Source: Bacillota bacterium (GTDB lineage Bacteria; Bacillota; UBA4882; UBA8346). Taken from it: 64,000 nt of DNA. Under the pieces are notes generated by a model. The model was not told the DNA's origin. It ran no database searches and was given only the letters and a program-made list of their open reading frames with translations. The stretch is taken from positions 124,001 to 188,000 of the forward strand of contig JAFABB010000017.1 in assembly GCA_023426245.1 (NCBI GenBank), given 5' to 3'. Both the position numbers and the translations under genes were made by a program. Positions 27,444 through 35,440 of this stretch are shown here, piece after piece (the stretch's first letter is position 1; each line of letters starts with the position of its first letter).

Positions 27444-28421
27444 TTAATTACCATCAACCGTCCTGTTTTTATTTCCTTTTCCCATCTTCATGAACTGTAA
27501 TCTGATTTTTGCAAGGACATAGGGTCCATTCTTTTTTTGAATCTTAAACGAACACGTATTGCAAGGCCTTCCTTTTGGGCCAAAATCGAATAACCTCTGG
27601 CGCCATCCTACCAAAGGACCATTAGCGTAGATCTGAAAGAGAGTTTCTTGATTAGCATCTCCAACTATAAATCGTTGATGTTCAGGGGCATCCGACCTCA
27701 GATTGCAACAAGGCATTACCTTACCGCTATAATCGATGTAAATATCCCCAAACGGTACTAGACAGGGAGCCGTCCTCTGATATTCACGCCGAACATCAAC
27801 CAACTCCCCGCGGCTACAACCATCCAGCTCAAAATTCCGGCTATAAATATGAATATCCATATCCTCGTAAAACAACTGAACTTCATGATGTCGTCCCGAT
27901 TTACATTTGACTATTTTATAGGGAAACCCAATCTGTTCCGCCTTCTTTTTTATTTTTGACATAACTTGTTCATCCTGATAAGGCTCATCCTTGGCGAGAT
28001 AAGCTTGAATCTTTAAGGAACGAAGACCATGCCGGTATAGTTCTTTGATATATTCCGCAGTAACAAAATCCCCATTGGAATTGGTATGCAATTTAGCCAA
28101 AGGCAGAATTTCTTTCGCTTGTTGCAACCTTTTTAATATAATTTTATCAGCCAACGGTTCATTATACCGGCTAAAGCTAATGACTTGATTATAATTGATC
28201 TTAGCCAATTCTCGGAGGATTTTAAGATATAACGCTTCATCCATAAAGATATTTTGAGAATTTCTATCAATTTGGGCATTTGGACAAAACCAACATTTCC
28301 GGTTGCAATAAGAAAAGACTTCAATCTCTATCATTCGAACTGAATTCTTAAATAATCTCTCAGCATCCGCTACATCGGGCAAAAGCCTAAAATGTTTATC
28401 TTGAAAATCTATTTTTTTCAT
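27444..28421 (-). CDS. Radical SAM protein with SPASM-like C-terminal cysteines
   Basis: A 325-residue radical SAM enzyme. The cluster motif is CNRKCWFCPN (CxxxCxxC) at about residue 38. A second set of cysteines (CCNLRS ... CNTCSF) near residues 240-300 resembles a SPASM/twitch auxiliary cluster. Start ATG 28421, with AAAAGG upstream. Radical SAM/SPASM proteins modify peptides or sugars. Here it stands between a KpsS-like gene and a glycosyltransferase, which suggests a cell-envelope glycan modification. The substrate cannot be deduced. Confidence 0.85.
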   Translation of the reverse strand: MKKIDFQDKHFRLLPDVADAERLFKNSVRMIEIEVFSYCNRKCWFCPNAQIDRNSQNIFMDEALYLKILRELAKINYNQVISFSRYNEPLADKIILKRLQQAKEILPLAKLHTNSNGDFVTAEYIKELYRHGLRSLKIQAYLAKDEPYQDEQVMSKIKKKAEQIGFPYKIVKCKSGRHHEVQLFYEDMDIHIYSRNFELDGCSRGELVDVRREYQRTAPCLVPFGDIYIDYSGKVMPCCNLRSDAPEHQRFIVGDANQETLFQIYANGPLVGWRQRLFDFGPKGRPCNTCSFKIQKKNGPYVLAKIRLQFMKMGKGNKNRTVDGN

Positions 28422-28535
28422 AAAAACCAGCCTTTTCTTATTATTTAGCAATAGGAATAAATGCCAAATTAAACTTATAATATTGCCATTTTACCACAGT
28501 ATTTTTGCTAAAGCAAATTACAGCCATAATCGGTA

Positions 28536-29741
28536 TTATTTCAGCGCCTTTTCGATTTTATAACATACCCCTGTCGAATCCGCCTCTTCCAGCCGACGAC
28601 GATCCAATGATACCAAATAACGATAGCGTAAATAATATAAGAACTTTTCCACCAGTCCCCGGTCTACACCTTTCGATAAGGCATCATCCAACCTTTCGGC
28701 TAATTCATCACCATCTCCCAGATGGTATACCAGACCCGGCACATTATAGAAAGCATCTCCCATCGTTATCACGGGTTTGGAGCAAAAAAGCCCCTCAATT
28801 CCCACGGTAGAATTCACGGTAATGACTGCTAAACTTTTATCTATTAATTCCTGGGAACTGATTGTTTGGATAAAGACGGTATCTCTCAGTCCCGCTTTTA
28901 ACTTGTCATAATTTGACCGTCCAAAGTCGGAAGGGTGTTCTTTCACTACCAATTTCAAATTTCGATTGTATTGGGAGTTAAATCTACGGACTTCTTTCGC
29001 GCAATAGGATATTAATTGCGGCATTCCTTGAAAGCGAGGCGAATAAAGTAAAATTTGACTATCGTCAAATACTTGCAATGCCAACAAAACAAATTCTTCC
29101 GGCAACTGAATATGCTGTTCGGCTTCAAAAATATCTGCTTGTTTTCCGGGAAATTTATTTTTCAGGGAGCGCGCTTGTAAGCGCTCAGCCATCAACTGTT
29201 TCAATTGTTCTTTATCCACAACTACTTTGTCATAAAATTCCCTCGTCTTGCCGGCTAATTCGTTATGGGCGTTGACTCCCACCGGATCCATAACAATCGT
29301 ACGAGGCAAATAACCATTTTCACAAAATAGCAACTTTATACCCAACTGTCTTGCAGCAGTGCAAGCAGCGGCTAACGGTAAAACTTGTCCACTCCACAAA
29401 ACAACCAAATCCGGCCGGCGAGTCTGAAAATAGAGTAAAGAAATCCGGTAATAGGCCCTGGCCCTCATCAGTTGAACGAAGCGGAGCAAAGGATAAATTA
29501 TTTTTACGAGCGGATATCGAACCAACATCCTTTTCGTTGAAAATAATATTATTTGTTGTGCTTTTTCTTTCTCTAGTGGATGACTTGTTTGGGAACGACT
29601 GAATAGAAAAAATAAATTTTTGATAGCGAAACCCTTAAGAGCTAGAAGCTCTCCTTGTTGGTTGGAGGGCAAATTTTTCCGAATAAAGCCAAACAAATGA
29701 TTTTGATGAGAATTTGCGTATAAAAAAGTAATCCGTTTCAT
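28536..29741 (-). CDS. Capsule-synthesis (KpsS/LipB-like) protein, possible Kdo transferase
   Basis: A 401-residue protein of the capsule polysaccharide synthesis family, GT-B-like in layout. Clues are LVVLWSGQVLPLAAACTAAR, FCENGYLPRTIVMDPVGVN, LLYSPRF, LVVKEHPSDFGR, and the NSTVGIEGLFCSKPVITMGDAFYNVPG ending. KpsC/KpsS proteins are beta-Kdo transferases that prime capsule on a lipid. The adjacent waaA supports Kdo chemistry. No membrane helix is seen. Confidence is good for the family, less for the donor. Confidence 0.8.
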   Translation of the reverse strand: MKRITFLYANSHQNHLFGFIRKNLPSNQQGELLALKGFAIKNLFFLFSRSQTSHPLEKEKAQQIILFSTKRMLVRYPLVKIIYPLLRFVQLMRARAYYRISLLYFQTRRPDLVVLWSGQVLPLAAACTAARQLGIKLLFCENGYLPRTIVMDPVGVNAHNELAGKTREFYDKVVVDKEQLKQLMAERLQARSLKNKFPGKQADIFEAEQHIQLPEEFVLLALQVFDDSQILLYSPRFQGMPQLISYCAKEVRRFNSQYNRNLKLVVKEHPSDFGRSNYDKLKAGLRDTVFIQTISSQELIDKSLAVITVNSTVGIEGLFCSKPVITMGDAFYNVPGLVYHLGDGDELAERLDDALSKGVDRGLVEKFLYYLRYRYLVSLDRRRLEEADSTGVCYKIEKALK

Positions 29742-29789
29742 ACAAGCCTCCTGAGCAATCGATTCAAATCAAGCCAATATCCAATTTTT

Positions 29790-31079
29790 CTATTCAGCTT
29801 TTTCATCCAGTAAGCTCCAAAACAAAGCGGCCATTTTCTCAGTGGCTCCTCTATTTGCACGCACCAGAGAACGGGCTTTTTCTCCAAGTAAATATCGCTG
29901 TTTCGAGTTGTTGATCAAGCTCAAACATTTCTCGGCTAACTCCCAGCTGTCTCTCACTTCAAAACCGACTCCGTTTTCACTCAATAAACCGGCGATTTCC
30001 AAAAAATTTTTAATATAAGGTCCATAGAGGACCGGACAACCTTGAGCAGCCGGTTCCAATAAATTATGTCCTCCCACCGGAACAAAACTTCCTCCGACAA
30101 AGGAAAGATATGCCAATTTATAAAACTTGGTCAATTCTCCGAAAGTATCTAAAAGCAAAATCGGAGCTTTTTGATGGATATTGATGGAAGACCGGACTTG
30201 ATAGATTAAATTCCTTTTACTCAAAAGTTCTTTTAAGGCGGCGATTCTTTCAATATTTCGCGGAGCAATCACTAAAATCACTTTAGGATCCGTTTCTTTA
30301 ACGATTTGGAACGCATCCAAAATTAATTCTTCCTCACCAGGATGAGTACTTCCGGCGACTAAGATCTTGGTTTGATTATCCACACCTAATTCTTGAAGGA
30401 AATGGCTTTGTTCTGCTTCGGAAACATCCGGAAATTCTTGATCATATTTAGCATTTCCTATGATGGACACCTGTTTTGAAATAGCTCCCAACGCGATAAG
30501 CCTTTCAGCATCCTTTGGCGATTGAACACAAAAAAGATCAATCCGGTTAAATGCCGCGGATAGAAAAAACCGAATTTTCTTATAGCGCTGGTATGTCCTG
30601 TCATTGACTTTGCCGTTTAGTATAGCCGATTTTATATTCTTTTTGGATAGCCAATCAATTAAATTAGGCCAAACTTCGTTTTCTACGATAAAAAAGCCAA
30701 GCGGCGGATACCTTTTGAACCAGTTTCGAATAATAAATGAAAAATCCCTTGGTAAATAAACTATCTCCACTTGCTCTTGAAAAACTTGTTGGGCCATTTG
30801 GTAACCAGAATGAGTCGTAGTAATGATAAGCCAACCCACTTGCCCCTTTTTTTCCTGGAAAGCTTTAAAAAAAGTTTGGGCTATCCGGACTTCTCCTGCA
30901 GAAGCGGCTTGGACCCAAAGATAATGGCGGAAACCTTTTGGTTTCGTTTTTTTGCCGAAAATACTGTGAAAGGAACAGATGGGACGCCTTTTCATCAGAT
31001 TATTGAGCATAAAAAAGAGTAAGATAAGAGGTAGCAAGAAGATTAACAATAATTTGTAAACAAAAAAACGGTATCTCAT
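29790..31079 (-). CDS. waaA: 3-deoxy-D-manno-octulosonate (Kdo) transferase
   Basis: Transfers Kdo from CMP-Kdo to lipid A precursor at the inner face of the cytoplasmic membrane. The 429-residue protein has an N-terminal hydrophobic anchor, then VQAASAGEVRIAQ (family HxASxGE), TTTHSGYQMA, ENEVWPNLI, LNGKVNDRTYQRY, VAGSTHPGEEE and SFVGGSFVPVGGHNLLEPA, matching WaaA throughout. ATG 31079 with AAAGG is used; an ATG at 31097 has no spaced ribosome binding site. It lies between the LpxL-type gene and the KpsS-like gene. Confidence 0.93.
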   Translation of the reverse strand: MRYRFFVYKLLLIFLLPLILLFFMLNNLMKRRPICSFHSIFGKKTKPKGFRHYLWVQAASAGEVRIAQTFFKAFQEKKGQVGWLIITTTHSGYQMAQQVFQEQVEIVYLPRDFSFIIRNWFKRYPPLGFFIVENEVWPNLIDWLSKKNIKSAILNGKVNDRTYQRYKKIRFFLSAAFNRIDLFCVQSPKDAERLIALGAISKQVSIIGNAKYDQEFPDVSEAEQSHFLQELGVDNQTKILVAGSTHPGEEELILDAFQIVKETDPKVILVIAPRNIERIAALKELLSKRNLIYQVRSSINIHQKAPILLLDTFGELTKFYKLAYLSFVGGSFVPVGGHNLLEPAAQGCPVLYGPYIKNFLEIAGLLSENGVGFEVRDSWELAEKCLSLINNSKQRYLLGEKARSLVRANRGATEKMAALFWSLLDEKAE

Positions 31080-31194
31080 TAGGCGATAACCTTTCATCCT
31101 TCATTACAAAGTTAAATCCGATGAAGATAAACCTGATCAGAATTCAATCAGCACGGCCTCCAATACAAGTATCGGATACTCAATCATCCTAATC

Positions 31195-32103
31195 CTACAT
31201 TTTGATCTTTGTCGGCCATAACGAATGCATCCAAAGCCATTGTTCCGGATATTTTTGCACGACTTCTTGAATAAGATTCATAAATATTGTCGTTGCATCA
31301 AACAAATCCTGCTTAATATTGCCCGTCCTCGGAAGATTAATTTCTTCAGAAATGTGAACGGTATAATGTCTTGGATAATCTTCAATGATATAGGAAAAAA
31401 ATGCCGGAGTACCGGTTTTAATCGAAAATTCGGCTGCTCCCGGAGGAATCGATGCTTCCCGCCCAAAAACCTTAACCATAATTCCTTTCCTACGCGCATC
31501 CTGGTCGATTAAAAACGGCACGATTTCATTTCGCCGGAAAGCTGCTATGATAGGCCGCAAAAAACCATGATTTGGAATTACCTTTATTCCTACGGATTGC
31601 CGTTTCTTTTGAACAAAGTCATCAAAAAAAGAATTTTCCTGGATCTTAACCAACGGGCTTAAAGGATAGCCCAGGAGTGACAAATAGATCCCCAAAAGTT
31701 CCCAATTGCCAATATGACCGGTGACCATCACAGCGCCCTTTTTTTGAGCCAAGATCTTTTTTAAATTATCTTCTCCTTCAATAGTAATAAATTCTTTCAA
31801 CTTTTCAGGAGCCAGCGAATGATAATAAAAAAATTCGCCGCCCACAAGCCCCAAATGCTCCCAGGATTTTTGCGCCAAATGGTAATCATCTAAAGAGCTT
31901 GCTAAAAAACCACATTCCCTTGCGCAACGGATGTTTTCTATCGTTAATAAGCGTCTCGCTTTTAATAGTTTAAATGCTAGTATACTTATTCGCTTCCAAA
32001 TTTGCCTGCTAAAAGAAACCGGCGAAATTTTAGCAAATATCAAAAACATTTTAAACAAACAAATTTGAAGCCAATAAATGAATCTCGAATGTTTTTTTGC
32101 CAA
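31195..32103 (-). CDS. lpxL: Lipid A late acyltransferase (LpxL/HtrB family)
   Basis: A 302-residue membrane-bound acyltransferase that adds a secondary acyl chain to Kdo-lipid A. Motifs are HIGNWELLG (HxxxxE catalytic pair), FLIDQDARRKG and PPGAAEFSIKTGTPAFF, and it ends EQWLWMHSLWPTK like other HtrB proteins (usually WxHxRW). The start is TTG at 32103 with GAGG eight bases before. Its presence beside waaA argues for lipopolysaccharide in this organism. Phosphatidylinositol mannoside acyltransferase is the main alternative family, but waaA makes LpxL more likely. Confidence 0.87.
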   Translation of the reverse strand: MAKKHSRFIYWLQICLFKMFLIFAKISPVSFSRQIWKRISILAFKLLKARRLLTIENIRCARECGFLASSLDDYHLAQKSWEHLGLVGGEFFYYHSLAPEKLKEFITIEGEDNLKKILAQKKGAVMVTGHIGNWELLGIYLSLLGYPLSPLVKIQENSFFDDFVQKKRQSVGIKVIPNHGFLRPIIAAFRRNEIVPFLIDQDARRKGIMVKVFGREASIPPGAAEFSIKTGTPAFFSYIIEDYPRHYTVHISEEINLPRTGNIKQDLFDATTIFMNLIQEVVQKYPEQWLWMHSLWPTKIKM

Positions 32104-32146
32104 TACCCATTCCTCGCTTCTTGATTACTTATCTCTCATTACAACT

Positions 32147-32638
32147 TCAATAACTTAAAGGTGTTTCATTTTTAACAAGAAGAGCCACCGCCAAGGCGGC
32201 GATCCCTTCTCCACGTCCGGAAAAACCAAGGCCTTCAGTTGTTGTTGCTTTAACATTGATGCTTGCATTTTGCATATCCATAACATCCGCCAACTTTTCC
32301 CTCATCAAAGGAATATAACCTGCTAATTTTGGTTTTTGAGCAATAATCGTGGCATCAATATTCATAATTCGGTATCCGGCTTTTCCGACCATTTCAAGAA
32401 CAGATTGTAATAGTTTTACACTATCGGCATCCTTAAAGCTCGGATCGGTATCCGGAAAATGCCGTCCAATATCGCCTGCTCCAATAGCCCCCAACAAGGC
32501 ATCCATAATAGCATGAATCAGTACATCGGCATCCGAATGCCCTAATAACCCGAATTCATAAGGTATAGTAACTCCTCCCAAGACCAGCCTCCGATTGGGA
32601 ACGAGTCTATGAACATCAAATCCCTGACCGATTCGCAC
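32147..32638 (-). CDS. ispF: 2-C-methyl-D-erythritol 2,4-cyclodiphosphate synthase
   Basis: Fifth step of the MEP isoprenoid pathway. The 163-residue protein has GQGFDVHRL (zinc-binding Asp and His), LLGHSDADVLIHAIMDALLGA, DIGRHFPDTDP and ATTTEGLGFSGRGEGI. Starts with GTG at 32638 after AGGAGGCGTAAGC and overlaps the ispD end by 23 bp, so the two are co-translated. Confidence 0.97.
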   Translation of the reverse strand: MRIGQGFDVHRLVPNRRLVLGGVTIPYEFGLLGHSDADVLIHAIMDALLGAIGAGDIGRHFPDTDPSFKDADSVKLLQSVLEMVGKAGYRIMNIDATIIAQKPKLAGYIPLMREKLADVMDMQNASINVKATTTEGLGFSGRGEGIAALAVALLVKNETPLSY

Positions 32639-33353
32639 GCTTACGCCTCCTGAGAATTGTTTCTGCCATTATTAAATCTTCCGGGGTTGTAATTTTAAAA
32701 TTTTCATACGAGCCTTCAACCAGCTTAACCGGATACCCACAATATTCGACTATCGAACAATCATCCGTAAATTTACGATTGAGTTTTGAAACTTGTTTAT
32801 AGCATGCGCTCAACAAATTGAAATCAAACACCTGGGGTGTCTGAACCGCAAATAAAGTTGAACGGTCTAAAGTTTTCACAACAAAACCTTCAGCGTTAAT
32901 CTGTTTAATCGTATCCTTGACCGGAACAGCTATTCCCACAGAATTATAGATCAAACATTGTTCAATAGCAATATGGATTACTTCGGAAGTAACAAGTGCC
33001 CTAGCGGCATCATGGACTAATACCAACGGTTTGGAGTTTGGCCGCCAAGACCAATGCTCTAAAAAGGCCAGACAGTTTCCAACAGAATCTTGACGCTCCG
33101 TTCCACCTGTCACGAAAGAAAATCTGGTGGAATCCGGTTCAATATTTCGGATGAAATGACTGATTCTCTCAACTTCATCCGGGTTAATAGCAAATATGAC
33201 ATGACTTATCGCCTCAAGCTCTTGAAACAACCGTGCAATATGCTCCAGGATGCTTTGACCGTCCAAATCCAACCAGATTTTATTTTCTCCGGCATGCATC
33301 CTTTGACCGGTACCTGCCGCGGGAATAATAGCGACAACTTGATAGTTTTCCAT
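32616..33353 (-). CDS. ispD: 2-C-methyl-D-erythritol 4-phosphate cytidylyltransferase
   Basis: Third step of the MEP pathway. The 245-residue protein has IIPAAGTGQRM, KIWLDLDGQSILEH, LVHDAARALVT, QTPQVFDFNLL and FTDDCSIVEYCG, all family marks. ATG 33353 with AAAGGGTGA is used rather than the upstream open frame. Overlaps ispF. The pair sits downstream of yacL, as is usual in Firmicutes. Confidence 0.96.
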   Translation of the reverse strand: MENYQVVAIIPAAGTGQRMHAGENKIWLDLDGQSILEHIARLFQELEAISHVIFAINPDEVERISHFIRNIEPDSTRFSFVTGGTERQDSVGNCLAFLEHWSWRPNSKPLVLVHDAARALVTSEVIHIAIEQCLIYNSVGIAVPVKDTIKQINAEGFVVKTLDRSTLFAVQTPQVFDFNLLSACYKQVSKLNRKFTDDCSIVEYCGYPVKLVEGSYENFKITTPEDLIMAETILRRRKRANRSGI

Positions 33354-33406
33354 TTTTTCACCCTTTATTAAATTCCAGTTTGGATAACAACAATCCTGCA
33401 AAACTC

Positions 33407-33434
33407 CATAAAAAAAGTGCCTTTCGGCACTTTT
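33407..33434 (-). terminator. Rho-independent terminator of yacL
   Basis: A nine-base stem (AAAAGTGCC/GGCACTTTT) with a four-base loop at 33413-33434, followed on the minus strand by a T-run. The stem reaches into the yacL stop codon. Confidence 0.8.
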
Positions 33435-34485
33435 ATGAGCTTTCTTTTACTGCTAAATATTTAGGCTTTGCAAAAATCATCCTGCCGGCGGAAGTTTGCA
33501 GGACACTGGTGACTAAAACCTCCAAATCAATCCCAATAAAATTCTTTCCTCCCTCAACCACAATCATGGTCCCATCCTCTAAATAAGCGATACCTTGCCC
33601 GGATTCTTTGCCGTCCCTCAAAATTCTCACGTACATTTCTTCACCCGGAAGGACCGCCGGCTTAATGGCGTTGGATAAATCATTAATATTCAGCACTTGC
33701 ACTCCATATAATTCAGCTACTTTGTTGAGATTAAAATCATTGGTGACTACTTTCGCTTCGATTTCCTTTGCCAGCCTCAACAATTTGGTATCTACCTCGG
33801 TGAGTTCTTCATAATCCCGATCAAAAATACGAATCGCAATATAATTTTCTTTTTGAATTTTGTTTAGGAGGTCAAGTCCGCGACGTCCCCGATTTCTACG
33901 TAGGGAATCGGGCGAATCGGCTATTTTCTGGAGTTCGTTTAAAACAAAATTCGGAATGATTAATACTCCTTCCAAGAAGCCTGTTTGGCATAAATCGGCA
34001 ATCCGGCCGTCAATGATTGCACTTGTATCTAAAATTTTGAACTGATTTTTATTGGAGCCGGTTTTTAAACCGGACTGAGCCGTGATATTAAAAAAGAGAT
34101 AATTCAATTCCTTCATTTTTATTGAAGTAATCCATAAGATAACGTAGAGAAATATCAAGGAAAATAATGAAATAACGGTAAAGCGCTCTTTCATCGACAT
34201 AAAGTCCAAAAATGGCCTGGCAATGATGGTTACTAATGTGATGATCAGCAGTCCGCATATACACCCTAAACCTTGAATCAATAAAACTTGAGCATTAATT
34301 TTTTTTACTGCGTTCACGATTCGGTTGGAAAGCATGATCTGAAACAAGCAACCGAATGCTCCCCCAAAAAGTAAAACCAGCAAAAAATTCCACCATTTTA
34401 AGTAAGGAAAAAGGAATTGAATAATTGTATAACTCAATAAAATTCCAATCGTCACCCAAAATAAAATCCACCCGCGTTTCGGCAA
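33433..34485 (-). CDS. yacL: PIN/TRAM-domain membrane protein (YacL)
   Basis: A 350-residue protein with four N-terminal transmembrane helices, a PIN nuclease domain and a C-terminal TRAM domain. The PIN domain shows KILDTSAIIDGRIADL (catalytic Asp residues), FVLNELQKIADS and VVTNDFNLNKVA; the TRAM part has GKESGQGIAYLEDGTMIVVEGG. The role is thought to be RNA-linked but is unproven. I set the start at TTG 34485, with GGGGAGGTACAGGA just before, because the GTG at 34554 lacks a ribosome binding site. A 7-bp palindrome (GATTGCC-AC-GGCAATC, 34587-34602) lies upstream and might be regulatory. Confidence 0.9.
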   Translation of the reverse strand: MPKRGWILFWVTIGILLSYTIIQFLFPYLKWWNFLLVLLFGGAFGCLFQIMLSNRIVNAVKKINAQVLLIQGLGCICGLLIITLVTIIARPFLDFMSMKERFTVISLFSLIFLYVILWITSIKMKELNYLFFNITAQSGLKTGSNKNQFKILDTSAIIDGRIADLCQTGFLEGVLIIPNFVLNELQKIADSPDSLRRNRGRRGLDLLNKIQKENYIAIRIFDRDYEELTEVDTKLLRLAKEIEAKVVTNDFNLNKVAELYGVQVLNINDLSNAIKPAVLPGEEMYVRILRDGKESGQGIAYLEDGTMIVVEGGKNFIGIDLEVLVTSVLQTSAGRMIFAKPKYLAVKESS

Positions 34486-34660
34486 TCCTGTACCTCCCCT
34501 TTTAATATTATTGCCTTCAGCAATTTCCGCGCCTCCTTTTTCAGGCTTTATCACCGCGTCAATCCTGCAACATTTTTTCTTATTATGATTGCCACGGCAA
34601 TCTCACTACACCTTTTCTCAGTATTATTGCCGAATTATGGTAAAGTTATCCTCATCCTTT

Positions 34661-34704
34661 ATAAAAATAAAAAAGAGCTGTCCCGCTTTGTAGGGCAACT
34701 CTTT
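34661..34704 (-). terminator. Rho-independent terminator of carD
   Basis: On the minus strand AAAGAG ... CCC pairs with GGG ... CTCTTT around a loop of about eight bases, followed by TTTTTTATTTTTA. It lies 23 bp after the carD stop. Confidence 0.75.
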
Positions 34705-34726
34705 GAAAATTTTGTACTCTATGCGA

Positions 34727-35203
34727 TCAGCTTAAATAACCTTCCAAAATCTCTACCATGTTATTTTCAGCTACATTTTTGGCTAAAACTAGTTCACTTA
34801 AAAGGATCCTTCTGGCATTTTCGAGCATCTTCTTTTCGCCGGTTGAAAGTCCCTTTTGCCGGTCCCTGGTTGATAAATTACGGACAACCTCGGCCACCTC
34901 AAAAATGCTCCCGCTCTTTATTTTCTCCAGATTAGCCCGGTAACGATGGTTCCAATTCATCGGCATATTCGAAGATTCACCTTTTAAGACTTCAAAGACC
35001 TTTAAAACATCGTCCTCTTCGATAACCTGTCTTAGACCAACTTCTTTGACTTTATTCATCGGCACCATTGCTTTCATTTCGCCCATCGGTAACTTTATTA
35101 TATAATACTGTAGTTTTTCACCAGATATTTCTTTTTCCTCAATATCTTCAATGACTCCAGCCCCATGCATTGGGTAAACTACTTTATCACCGATGTTAAA
35201 CAT
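34727..35203 (-). CDS. carD: CarD-family RNA polymerase-binding regulator
   Basis: A 158-residue CarD/CdnL-type protein. The N-terminal Tudor-like RNAP-interacting domain shows FNIGDKVVYPMHGAGVIEDIE. The helical C-terminal part has the family motifs NWNHRYRANLEKIKSG and LSTRDRQKGLSTGEKKML. CarD stabilises promoter open complexes, often for rRNA genes. GGGAGG precedes the ATG. It has its own promoter (35234-35262) and terminator, so it is probably transcribed alone. Confidence 0.94.
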   Translation of the reverse strand: MFNIGDKVVYPMHGAGVIEDIEEKEISGEKLQYYIIKLPMGEMKAMVPMNKVKEVGLRQVIEEDDVLKVFEVLKGESSNMPMNWNHRYRANLEKIKSGSIFEVAEVVRNLSTRDRQKGLSTGEKKMLENARRILLSELVLAKNVAENNMVEILEGYLS

Positions 35204-35233
35204 TATTTTCCTCCCAAAAAAAATTACATCTTT

Positions 35234-35262
35234 ATTGTACCTCTCTGGTCCGATAATGTCAA
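35234..35262 (-). promoter_or_regulatory. Sigma-A promoter of carD
   Basis: Minus strand TTGACA (35257-35262), 17-base spacer, TACAAT (35234-35239), about 30 bp before the carD start codon. Nearly perfect consensus. Confidence 0.75.
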
Positions 35263-35336
35263 GGTATACTATTTTAACAGGTTTTAAAATTTATGTCAAT
35301 ATTTTTTCATTTCGGTAACATAAATAATGCTTACCT

Positions 35337-35384
35337 AGTAAAACGTTCTCTATATAACTACTCAATGTTTGTGAACGTTTTACT
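35337..35384. repeat. 12-bp perfect inverted repeat with 24-bp spacer
   Basis: AGTAAAACGTTC at 35337-35348 and its exact reverse complement at 35373-35384. It lies between the carD promoter and the end of the ABC operon. Each half contains AAAACGTT, so it could be a paired operator (LacI-type sites look similar) or a hairpin. Confidence 0.5.
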
Positions 35385-35389
35385 TAAGC

Positions 35390-35440
35390 AGAGCGTATCT
35401 AGCCCATTTTTCTAATTGCCGTTTATTGACGATACGCTCT
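35390..35440 (-). terminator. 10-bp perfect inverted repeat after the ABC operon
   Basis: AGAGCGTATC at 35390-35399 and GATACGCTCT at 35431-35440, spacer 31 bp. The right arm covers the stop codon of the last ABC gene, so a transcript end or 3' stabilising hairpin is likely. There is no U-run. Confidence 0.4.
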
